DNA from: Planctomycetota bacterium
Lineage (GTDB): Bacteria > Planctomycetota > UBA1135 > GCA-002686595
Assembly (NCBI GenBank): GCA_027623615.1
Contig: JAQBVH010000303.1
Location: 1 to 5,146 of the forward strand
DNA length: 5,146 nucleotides
Direction of reading: 5' to 3'
The notes under the pieces were generated by a model. The model searched no databases and had not been told where the DNA came from. It saw only the letters and a list, made by a program, of their open reading frames with translations. The translations under genes and the position numbers were made by a program. Below, one piece after another: positions 1 to 5,146 of the stretch; positions within the stretch are counted from its first letter, which is position 1; the number at the start of each line of letters is the position of its first letter.

Positions 1-574
1 TGGCAACGGGGTCGCGGCCCGTCAGGAGCGCAGCACGGCCGAATTCGACGCGGTCCAGATCTCGGGCTCGTTCGACGTGGAGGTCGAGGTCGGCGGACCG
101 CAACGGGTCGAGGTCTTCGGCGACGCCAACCTGCTCGAGCACGTGCTCACCGAGGTGCGCGGCGGCTCCCTCGAGGTGGGCATGGAACGCGGCAGCTACT
201 CGACCAAGCGCGACCTGCTCGTGCGCATCACCATCCCCGATCTACGCGCGGCCGCCCTCCACGGCAGCGGCGACCTGAGCGTCGTCGGCGTCGAGCGTGA
301 CGCGCTAGCCTTCTCGATCACCGGCTCCGGCAGCCTGCGCGCCAGCGGTGCGGCTCACTCCGTCACGGTCGATTGCTCTGGCAGCGGCGATGCCAAGCTG
401 GGTTCGCTGGCCGTCCAGGAAGCCGCCGTGGTCGTCAGCGGCAGCTCCGACGTCCAGGTCAACTCCGCGAAGCGCCTCGACGTGTCGATGTCCGGCAGCG
501 GCGACGTGCGCTACTCCGGCCATCCGGTCGTCACCGCGAGCATCTCCGGCTCCGGGGACGTCAAGCCGCGTTAG
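1..574 (+). CDS. DUF2807 (head GIN domain) family exported protein, 5' end outside window
   Basis: The reading frame is open from base 2 to the TAG at 572-574, giving 190 visible residues; the true start and any signal peptide lie left of the window. The first in-frame alternative start (GTG at 77) falls inside the conserved domain, because the preceding residues (GNGVAARQERSTAEFDAVQI) are typical DUF2807 opening sequence, so it is not used as the start. The C-terminal half is a ladder of short turns: GSGD, GSGS, SGSGD, SGSSD, SGSGD and SGSGD, spaced about 18-20 residues apart, as expected for rungs of a right-handed beta-helix. Family members are exported or surface proteins with no assigned enzymatic activity. 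It is paralogous to the next gene: both share the pattern of FxxV, EVGG, an NLL segment and the GSG ladder. The two genes are almost certainly co-transcribed. Family assignment is strong; cellular role is unknown. Confidence 0.85.
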   Translation, partial: GNGVAARQERSTAEFDAVQISGSFDVEVEVGGPQRVEVFGDANLLEHVLTEVRGGSLEVGMERGSYSTKRDLLVRITIPDLRAAALHGSGDLSVVGVERDALAFSITGSGSLRASGAAHSVTVDCSGSGDAKLGSLAVQEAAVVVSGSSDVQVNSAKRLDVSMSGSGDVRYSGHPVVTASISGSGDVKPR

Positions 575-577
575 GAA
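573..577 (+). promoter_or_regulatory. Ribosome binding site for the second DUF2807 gene
   Basis: AGGAA overlaps the TAG stop of the first DUF2807 gene and lies 5 bases before a TTG at 583. The position supports the TTG start and suggests translational coupling of the two genes. Confidence 0.5.
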
Positions 578-582
578 CCAGC

Positions 583-1239
583 TTGCGTCGCACCCTCACC
601 GCAATCACCATCGGCGCCGCAGCTCTTGGCTGCGCGATCGAGCTCACCGAGACGATCGAGGGCACGGGCCCCATCAGCTCGGAGATCCGTCAGGCCGACA
701 TGTTCACGACGGTCGAGGTCGAAGGCAACCTGCGCTGCGTGATCGAGGTGGGGGGCACGAGCACCCTGCTCAGCGTTCACGGCCACGGCAACCTGCTCGG
801 TTACCTCGCGACCACGGTCGACGACGGCGTCCTGACCATCGGTCGCAACGCGAACGTGCACCTCGTGCCCGCGCCCGAGGTGCGGCTGCTCGTCCCGAAG
901 TTGGCGGCCGTTTGCCTGGAGGGCTCGGGCGTGATCGAGGTCGTCGGCCTGGACGGTGAGTCGTTCAGCGTCGACCTCGCAGGCAGCGGCCGCATCCAGG
1001 CCGCCGGTCGGGTCAGCCGGCTCGACGTCGAGCTCACGGGGAGCGGCGAAGTGGACCTGGTCGACCTCGTGGCGACCGAGGTCGAGGTCGACACCACCGG
1101 CTCGGGATACGTCTACGTGCACGCCACCGAGTCGCTCGAGGTCGACATCTCCGGCTCGGGTCACGTGCTCTACCGCGGCAGCCCGGATGTCTCGGCCGAC
1201 ACCAAGGGCAGCGGCGCGGTCCGCCGCCTGACCGAGTAG
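583..1239 (+). CDS. DUF2807 family lipoprotein, second tandem copy
   Basis: This encodes 218 residues from a TTG start. The start was chosen because it follows an AGGAA at 5 bases and opens a signal peptide: MRR, a hydrophobic stretch, then ALGC with the lipid-modified Cys at residue 17. The lipobox is loose (Ala at -3, Leu at -2), so lipidation is likely but not certain. The frame stays open upstream, but only inside the preceding gene, and the next ATG (700) would remove the export signal. Residues about 40-110 match the first gene's domain start. From 114 on there are six GSG turns at about 114, 134, 153, 173, 191 and 209, an 18-20 residue beta-helix period. The rungs carry many Asp and Glu, so the surface should be acidic. 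It probably sits anchored in the envelope; function in adhesion or envelope stress is only a guess from the family. It arose by duplication with the upstream gene. Confidence 0.82.
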   Translation: MRRTLTAITIGAAALGCAIELTETIEGTGPISSEIRQADMFTTVEVEGNLRCVIEVGGTSTLLSVHGHGNLLGYLATTVDDGVLTIGRNANVHLVPAPEVRLLVPKLAAVCLEGSGVIEVVGLDGESFSVDLAGSGRIQAAGRVSRLDVELTGSGEVDLVDLVATEVEVDTTGSGYVYVHATESLEVDISGSGHVLYRGSPDVSADTKGSGAVRRLTE

Positions 1240-1268
1240 GTATCCCTACCCACCCGAGAGCGCCCCTG

Positions 1269-3584
1269 CTACTCGAACCGCTGGTCCCAGGAGTTGTTGG
1301 GGTCGCGCGTGTACCAGCCCTCGCTGGTCTCTTCGGAGGCCACGTCCGTCGCGTAGCCCAACGCTGCGAGCTGGGCGAGCACCTCCGGGTCGGAGACATC
1401 GCTGCGCCGGGCGAAGGTCTGCGTCGGAGCGTCCTCGAGCCACTTCACGAGCAGCGCACGCAGCTCCTTGGCCTGCTCGAACTCCTCGTCGACCAGGTCG
1501 TGCAGACAGGTCGGATCCTCCGCCGGCCGGTAGAGCTCGACCTGGTGGGGCTTGCGCGGCGGCGAGGCGTGGGCGCGCAGGTTGAGCACCAGGTAGTAGC
1601 CTTGGTAGGAGATCGACGCGGCCATGCCGTGGGAACCGATCGAGTAGCGCGGGGCCTCCTTCGGCTGACCGTCGACGTGGCGCATCAGGTTCTTGCCGGG
1701 GAACTCCGCCCAGCCGACGTCCGCGAGGTCGAGCAGCGTGCGGCCCAGGTCGAGCTGATCGACGGGCGCGCTCACGCGCACACCGGTCGGTCCGCCCGGC
1801 CAGGAAAGGATCAGGGGCACGGCCAGGGTCTCGGGGTAGAGCCCCTGATGGGTCCAGTAGAGGCCGTGGCTACCGAAGTGCTCCCCGTGGTCGGAGGTGA
1901 TCGCCACCAGGGCGTCCCTCAGCCGGTCGTGGGCGAGGGCCGTGGCGAGCTGCTGGTCGAGGAAGGTGACCTCGGAGCGGTACTGGGCCACCAGGTACGC
2001 CGCGTCCCGCAGGTTCGTGTCCCAGGGGGCGACGGCGCGGCTCTCGAGCAGCGGGAGGTCCGGGTCGTACGGATCGCGGCTCTCGTCGTAGTAGAGCCAG
2101 CGGTGGGACTCGGGCACCTCGTAGGGAGCGTGGGCGTCGAAGATGTGCAGCCAGACGAAGACCGGGCGCTGGCTCGACTCCTCGAGCCAGCGCAGCATCG
2201 GCTCGATCGCCTTGGGCGAGTCGATCGCCGAGTTGCCGGGGAACGCCACCTGATCGAAGCCCTGACCCAGCCCGCTCTGGCTGTGGTTCATGTGCGGAGC
2301 CGAGAGCGAGGCGAGGGTGTAGTAGCCCGCTGCCTGGAACTGCTCCGCCAGGGTCACCGCGTCGTCGGACAGGGCGGTGATGTTGTCGACGACGCCCGTG
2401 TTGCGGGCCGAGAGCCCGGTCAGGATCGAGGCGTGGGAAGGGTTGGTGATGTTGATCGCCGCGTGGCAGTCCTCGAAGACGATGCCGGACTCTCCGAGCC
2501 GGTCGAGGAAGGGCGTGCTGACCATGCCACCCGCACCGAGGTGGTCCGCGCGGTGGGTATCGGACGTGACGAGCAGCACCGAGGGCGAGTCCTTGACCTT
2601 GCGCTCGAAGCGCGGCGAGGCCAGGGCGACCAGGGATTCGAGTCCGTGCCTGGCTCCCTCGAGGGTGTAGCGCACGGTCACTTCGCCCTCGGCGGTGAGG
2701 CGCACCTCGCCGTCGTACCAGTGCCCCGGCTTGCTCACCGGGAATCGCTCGCCGGCAAGGTTGCGGCCTTGCGCGTCCTCGACCTCGACCAGGATGGCCA
2801 GCTTGTCCCCGTGACGGTGCACCTCCTTGGGCAGCGAGTAGCTGAAGCGCAGGGAGGATTTGGGCGGGGCCTCGACCGTGGCCACGAGCGGGTTGCGTGA
2901 GGACAGGCCCTGGGCGTGGCGTGCCTCCCAGGGTTCTTGCTTGGCCCCGGGGAGCGCGACCGGTGCAGGACCCTCCTCGGGCGTCGGCAGCCAGCTGCCG
3001 ATCGGGGTCTGCACCAGGTCGATGCCGAGGATGGCAGGCTTCCCGCCCTGGGGGACGACCACCAGGCGCAGCTGGTCGACCGTGCCGTCGACCCCGAGGG
3101 TCTCGGGCAGGTCGAGCACCGCGAGCTGGGGCTTGCGGACCCCGTCGACACGCACGCGGCCGCTGCGGAAGAGCTGCTCGCCCTTGCGGCGCAGCTCGAT
3201 GTACAGGTCGGCCTTGGCGTTGAGGGCCAGCTCGATCACCGCTCGGTTGAACTTGGAGGGGTCGAAGCTCTGCTGGATGACCAGGTGCCCCTTCGTGTTG
3301 AAGCGCAGCCCGTGCCACTCGCCTCCGAAGGCCGGACGCGTCTCGTGCACGCGCTCGACGTGCTCGGGGGTCGACCAACCGTCCGGCAGTTCGCCCTCGA
3401 GGACCCGCAGGTTTCGATACGGGACGATGTCCCCGACCGTGTACCCGGGGTCCGAGCCCGCGAGGTTCAGGCGGACCAGGCCGCCGGCGACACGGGAGGC
3501 GTCGCCGTCCCACTGCTCGGAGTCGTCTCCGCCGCCGCAGGCGGACAGGGTCCCGATGAGGAGGGAGAGGAGGAGTCGGCGCAT
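1269..3584 (-). CDS. Sulfatase/AlkP-superfamily lipoprotein with Thr in place of the formylglycine Cys
   Basis: A 771-residue protein. The ATG at 3584 is followed at once by a lipoprotein signal peptide (MRRLLLSLLIGTLSAC, good lipobox LSAC, Cys 16) and a short GGGDDSEQ linker, which fixes the start even though no Shine-Dalgarno is visible. Residues about 85-195 and 240-330 look beta-rich, like two sandwich modules, and are not recognised. The catalytic domain runs from about 335 to 745: SDTHRAD at 341-347 (metal ligand Asp 342), TNPSHASILTG at 380-390, HIFDAHAPY at 480-488, SDHGEHFGSHG at 564-574, WTHQGLY at 577-583, and an ELY..DP segment near 684-691. Sulfatases have Cys or Ser at the position of Thr 380 (C-x-P-S-R); here the codon is ACC. 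Formylglycine therefore cannot form, and a phosphoesterase, phosphotransferase or other hydrolase activity is as likely as sulfatase. An ALGYA motif (741-745) marks the usual domain end; 25 extra residues follow. Expected location is the periplasm or cell surface. The substrate cannot be told. Confidence 0.9.
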   Translation of the reverse strand: MRRLLLSLLIGTLSACGGGDDSEQWDGDASRVAGGLVRLNLAGSDPGYTVGDIVPYRNLRVLEGELPDGWSTPEHVERVHETRPAFGGEWHGLRFNTKGHLVIQQSFDPSKFNRAVIELALNAKADLYIELRRKGEQLFRSGRVRVDGVRKPQLAVLDLPETLGVDGTVDQLRLVVVPQGGKPAILGIDLVQTPIGSWLPTPEEGPAPVALPGAKQEPWEARHAQGLSSRNPLVATVEAPPKSSLRFSYSLPKEVHRHGDKLAILVEVEDAQGRNLAGERFPVSKPGHWYDGEVRLTAEGEVTVRYTLEGARHGLESLVALASPRFERKVKDSPSVLLVTSDTHRADHLGAGGMVSTPFLDRLGESGIVFEDCHAAINITNPSHASILTGLSARNTGVVDNITALSDDAVTLAEQFQAAGYYTLASLSAPHMNHSQSGLGQGFDQVAFPGNSAIDSPKAIEPMLRWLEESSQRPVFVWLHIFDAHAPYEVPESHRWLYYDESRDPYDPDLPLLESRAVAPWDTNLRDAAYLVAQYRSEVTFLDQQLATALAHDRLRDALVAITSDHGEHFGSHGLYWTHQGLYPETLAVPLILSWPGGPTGVRVSAPVDQLDLGRTLLDLADVGWAEFPGKNLMRHVDGQPKEAPRYSIGSHGMAASISYQGYYLVLNLRAHASPPRKPHQVELYRPAEDPTCLHDLVDEEFEQAKELRALLVKWLEDAPTQTFARRSDVSDPEVLAQLAALGYATDVASEETSEGWYTRDPNNSWDQRFE

Positions 3585-3598
3585 GGTTGGCGGAGGGG

Positions 3599-3672
3599 CT
3601 CGCCAAGCATACCCCTTCCAGGGGGCCGAACCGGGCGGAGAGTGGGCAGCTCGAACCCGGCTCCTTGGCGAG
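3599..3672. repeat. 9-bp perfect inverted repeat, 56-base spacer
   Basis: CTCGCCAAG at 3599-3607 and CTTGGCGAG at 3664-3672 are exact reverse complements and do not extend by another base on either side. The repeat lies wholly in the 106-base gap between the YbjQ-family gene and the lipoprotein gene. It is listed as a sequence fact apart from the RNA interpretation. Confidence 0.75.
3633..3657 (-). other. Short stretch resembling the 3' end of a serine tRNA
   Basis: On the - strand GGTTCGA (3657-3651) is followed at the exact tRNA spacing by ACTCTCC, G and CCC (3643-3633). In tRNA numbering these are T-loop 54-58, acceptor 66-72, discriminator 73, and CCC in place of CCA. CTCTCC-G is the usual serine tRNA acceptor end. 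The T stem does not pair, and no matching 5' GGAGAG lies upstream, so there is no tRNA gene here. It may be a decayed tRNA 3' fragment, as left at integration sites, or coincidence. Confidence 0.15.
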
Positions 3673-3690
3673 AGTTTCGGTGGACCGGGC

Positions 3691-4020
3691 TCAGCGCGGG
3701 ACCTTGGGGGCCAGCCTGACCGCGGTGCCGTACGCGACCACCTCGGCCGCCGCCTTGGCCACCTCGGCCGTCGCGAAGCGGAACCCGAGCACGGCGTTCG
3801 CGCCCCGGGCGCGGGCCTCGTCGAGCATGCGGTCGAGGGCCTGCTCGCGGGTCTCCGCGATCAACTTGGTGTATTCGGGGATCTCGCCGCCAACGAGCAC
3901 TTTCATGGCGGCGCCGATGTCCTTGAACAGGTGGCGCGTGCGCACGGCGGTGCCGCGTACCAGCCCGAAGACCTCCAGGATCTCCAGACCGGCGATCGAT
4001 TCGGTAGTGACCACGATCAT
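3691..4020 (-). CDS. YbjQ family (UPF0145, DUF74) protein
   Basis: This encodes 109 residues, the usual length for the family. The ATG at 4020 starts the typical N-terminus MIVVTTESIAGLEILEVFG. It has a GGAAGG Shine-Dalgarno (4033-4028) 7 bases upstream and overlaps the preceding gene's TGA as ATGA. The frame stays open further upstream, but that part is antiphase to the real upstream gene. Family hallmarks are present: TTES at 5-8, G..RGTAV near 20-25, an FKDI segment at 32-35, GGE..EY at 44-50, ALDRMLDEARARGANAVLGF at 61-80, and a closing YGTAV at 97-101. There is no Cys, no signal peptide and no membrane segment, so it is cytoplasmic. The family is often called heavy-metal-binding, but no biochemical role can be read from this sequence. 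It is the third gene of the sigma/anti-sigma operon, so its amount is probably tied to those genes. Confidence 0.9.
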   Translation of the reverse strand: MIVVTTESIAGLEILEVFGLVRGTAVRTRHLFKDIGAAMKVLVGGEIPEYTKLIAETREQALDRMLDEARARGANAVLGFRFATAEVAKAAAEVVAYGTAVRLAPKVPR

Positions 4021-4463
4021 CGTTGGACCTTCCGGTAGGGGTCGTAGGGCATGATCCGCAAGCGGGCGCGGAGCGTCGTACCAAGCAGGATGCCCACCCC
4101 GGCGACAAGGCAGAGCAGGCAGGCCCTGGGCACCGGGTTGAGCGAGCCGGCGGTCGCCAGGCCGTAGACACCGTAGCCGGCCAGACCCAGCCCACCAGCG
4201 GCGAATAGGAACCAGCCCACCTTCGAGCCGCTGGAGTGCAGCAGGTCCCCCTCCAGCCGGGCCCACTCGTGGTCCGCGGGTTCGGGAGGGGCCATCTGCC
4301 GCGCGAGCAGCTCGAGGGCTTGGTAGTGGGAGACCTGGCGGGCGAGGTCGGGCTCGGAGGGCATCCGGGCCTCCACGCTGTCGCGGTCCTCGGCGGAGAG
4401 CTCTCCGTCGACGTAGGCCATCGCGAGCAGCTCGTCGCGGGACGGTTCGGTCTGGGCGTTCAT
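4017..4463 (-). CDS. Two-TM anti-sigma-factor-like membrane protein
   Basis: This encodes 148 residues. The ATG at 4463 overlaps the sigma factor's TGA as ATGA and has AAGGGGG (4477-4471) 7 bases upstream. Residues about 10-57 read LLAMAYVDGELSAEDRDSVE and onward, then SEPDLARQVSHYQALELLAR. That is the helical pattern of zinc-finger-type (zf-HC2) anti-sigma domains (Y-x-DGELS, acidic helix, dPeLa), but the HxxxCxxC zinc site is absent. A linker (58-81) leads to two hydrophobic segments, about 83-105 and 114-132, and a basic tail (LRARLRIMPYDPYRKVQR). This suggests both ends are cytoplasmic with a loop of only about 8 residues outside. C115 and C118 form a CxxC at the start of the second segment, the only cysteines in the protein. 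The likely job is to hold the neighbouring sigma factor at the inner membrane until a signal arrives. Gene position and domain pattern support this; direct similarity is weak. Confidence 0.72.
   Translation of the reverse strand: MNAQTEPSRDELLAMAYVDGELSAEDRDSVEARMPSEPDLARQVSHYQALELLARQMAPPEPADHEWARLEGDLLHSSGSKVGWFLFAAGGLGLAGYGVYGLATAGSLNPVPRACLLCLVAGVGILLGTTLRARLRIMPYDPYRKVQR
4028..4033 (-). promoter_or_regulatory. Ribosome binding site of the YbjQ-family gene
   Basis: GGAAGG on the - strand, 7 bases before the ATG at 4020 and inside the 3' end of the anti-sigma gene. It decides the start over upstream in-frame alternatives. Confidence 0.65.
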
Positions 4464-5116
4464 CCCCGCGCCCCCTTCTGCTTGCTCTCGCCAGACTGCG
4501 CGGGCACCTCGTCGAGGAGGGGAGCCAGGGCTTCGGCCAGGCGGCGACGGGCGTGATAGAGCCGGGACATGACGGTGCCTTCGGGAATCTGGAGCGTGCG
4601 GGCGATCTCCTTGTAGGAGAGGTCCTGAAACTGCCGCAGCGCGAGGACCTCGCGATCCCGGGCGGAGAGCCGGGACATGGCGCCGGAGAGCAACCCTGCG
4701 TGCTCCCCCTCTTCGGCGCGCGCCGCCGGCCCGAGGGCCGGATCGACGATCTCGAAGTCCACCTCGTCCCCGTCGTCGTCGACGTGGGATAGCGAGTGGT
4801 GCTTCAGCCGCTTGTGCTTGCGCAGGAAGCTGAAGCACGTGTTCCGCAGGATGCGATGGAACCAGGGGAGGAAGGGTTGGGAGGGGTCGTAGGTGTCCCT
4901 CGATCGGAAGACCTTGAGGAAGGCCTCCTGACACAGCTCCAGCGCATCCTCCCGGGACCCTACGAGGGTCCGGGCGACCTGGAACGCACGGGCCCGGAGC
5001 GCTCGCTCCAGGTCCCCGAACGCTGCATGGTCGCCCTCCCGGACGGCGGTCATGAGCCGTGTCGTCTCACACTGCATGGCATCGCCGTCGTACCCATCGC
5101 CCGGAGGCGCATTCAC
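4460..5116 (-). CDS. ECF (extracytoplasmic function) RNA polymerase sigma factor
   Basis: This encodes 218 residues from the GTG at 5116. Region 2 covers about residues 21-103: MTAVREGDHAAFGDLE, then DALELCQEAFLKVF (57-70, core binding), then PWFHRILRNTCFSFLRKHKR (84-103, -10 recognition). An acidic linker (HVDDDGDEVDFEIVDP, 111-126) leads to region 4 at about 143-196: LSARDREVLALRQF, then a helix-turn-helix LSYKEIARTLQIPEGTVMSR (166-185). There is no region 1 or 3, as expected of the ECF group. The start is uncertain: no good Shine-Dalgarno precedes GTG 5116; ATG 5077 gives 205 residues and a more typical short lead into region 2; and the frame stays open to the right edge, so a longer form cannot be excluded. 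The TGA overlaps the next gene's ATG, marking a sigma/anti-sigma pair. The promoter is outside the window. Confidence 0.92.
   Translation of the reverse strand: MNAPPGDGYDGDAMQCETTRLMTAVREGDHAAFGDLERALRARAFQVARTLVGSREDALELCQEAFLKVFRSRDTYDPSQPFLPWFHRILRNTCFSFLRKHKRLKHHSLSHVDDDGDEVDFEIVDPALGPAARAEEGEHAGLLSGAMSRLSARDREVLALRQFQDLSYKEIARTLQIPEGTVMSRLYHARRRLAEALAPLLDEVPAQSGESKQKGARG
4471..4477 (-). promoter_or_regulatory. Ribosome binding site of the anti-sigma-like gene
   Basis: AAGGGGG on the - strand, 7 bases before the ATG at 4463 and within the sigma factor's last codons. It is a moderate match and supports that start. Confidence 0.45.
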
Positions 5117-5146
5117 GTCTTTCGGCGGGGCCGGCTCGTGGAGGGA

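Larger units (their letters stand above)
3587..3672 (-). promoter_or_regulatory. Candidate structured leader with mutually exclusive stems before the lipoprotein gene
   Basis: Read on the - strand, CTCGCCAAG (3672-3664) pairs perfectly with CTTGGCGAG (3607-3599), closing a 74-base segment. Inside, CCGGG (3660-3656) can pair with CCCGG (3635-3631), and CCCC (3624-3621) with GGGG (3615-3612) around a 5-base loop, making a multi-branched fold. The downstream arm has a competing partner: TTGGCG (3606-3601) can form a 6-bp hairpin with CGCCAA (3592-3587), which ends 2 bases before the ATG at 3584. The two folds exclude each other. No Shine-Dalgarno is visible before this ATG, so structure could control access. 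No known riboswitch class was recognised. GC-rich DNA forms chance stems easily, so this remains a hypothesis. Confidence 0.3.

Noticed and set aside
1236..1249. GTAGG-TATC-CCTAC hairpin at the convergent gene junction as a terminator
   Set aside because: The stem is only 5 bp, it overlaps a stop codon, and there is no T-run on either strand. The 29-base gap between the converging genes holds nothing else recognisable.
1500..2900. 466-codon open frame on the + strand, antisense to the lipoprotein gene
   Set aside because: It lies opposite a gene with intact catalytic motifs and a signal peptide. Long stop-free antisense frames are expected at this GC content, and its product shows no domain or sensible composition.
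1870..3606. 578-codon open frame on the - strand overlapping the lipoprotein gene in another frame
   Set aside because: The product is Arg/Pro/Gly-rich with no motif, typical of a shifted frame of a GC-rich gene.
3467..3610. Possible 47-codon upstream ORF from ATG 3610, preceded by GGAAGGGG and overlapping the lipoprotein start
   Set aside because: The purine run is only 1 base from the ATG, too close for a normal ribosome site. The product is a shifted-frame shadow, and the run is better explained as one arm of the CCCC/GGGG stem.
3585..3690. Promoter with a TATGCT -10-like box near 3606-3611 on the - strand
   Set aside because: No -35-like hexamer lies at 16-18 bases, and the box falls within the candidate stem region. 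Too weak to annotate.
3633..3725. Complete serine tRNA gene on the - strand
   Set aside because: Only the 3' consensus is present. There is no complementary 5' acceptor strand, D arm or anticodon arm, and the upstream bases are the end of the YbjQ-family gene.
4017..4934. Extended upstream form of the anti-sigma-like gene (305 residues)
   Set aside because: The added part is antiphase to the sigma factor gene and Arg/Pro-rich. The ATGA overlap and Shine-Dalgarno support the start at 4463.
1..5146. CRISPR array, insertion sequence, transposase or phage gene
   Set aside because: No regularly spaced repeats, terminal repeats with a transposase, or phage-like proteins were seen. The GSG repeats in 1-1239 are protein-level rungs, not DNA arrays.

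Overview
The window is a stretch of bacterial chromosome, very GC-rich and tightly packed, with strong G/C preference at third codon positions in every gene. Two proteins begin with lipoprotein-type signal peptides, and there is an ECF sigma factor operon and a large AlkP/sulfatase-superfamily lipoprotein. Together these suggest a high-GC diderm such as Planctomycetota or Myxococcota. That placement is inference from style; no marker gene is present. Nothing looks like a phage, insertion sequence, CRISPR array or complete RNA gene.

Layout. Bases 1-1239 (+ strand) hold two tandem DUF2807 genes. The first is cut by the left edge; the second follows 8 bases later from a TTG start whose Shine-Dalgarno overlaps the first gene's stop. 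Both encode ladders of repeated GSG turns, typical of an exported right-handed beta-helix. They converge, with a 29-base gap, on a 771-residue lipoprotein of the sulfatase/alkaline phosphatase superfamily (3584 down to 1269, - strand). Upstream of it, also on the - strand, lies a compact operon read from 5116 down to 3691: ECF sigma factor, then a two-TM anti-sigma-like protein, then a YbjQ-family (UPF0145) protein. Each gene overlaps the next by an ATGA.

How the parts may work together. The sigma factor and membrane protein are probably a sigma/anti-sigma pair sensing an envelope signal, with the YbjQ protein translated in fixed ratio to them. The membrane protein lacks the usual zinc motif but has a CxxC at the edge of its second TM segment. 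The sulfatase-like protein has Thr where sulfatases have the formylglycine Cys, so it is probably not a classical sulfatase.

The least explained part is the 106-base gap (3585-3690) between the YbjQ gene and the lipoprotein gene. It holds a 9-bp inverted repeat enclosing 56 bases with further possible stems. Its downstream arm can alternatively pair with a CGCCAA that sits 2 bases before the lipoprotein ATG. That gives two mutually exclusive folds in front of a gene with no visible Shine-Dalgarno, as in a regulatory RNA switch; the same half-sites could instead be a protein operator. Inside the repeat is a short stretch resembling the 3' end of a serine tRNA. These are hypotheses from reading by eye.
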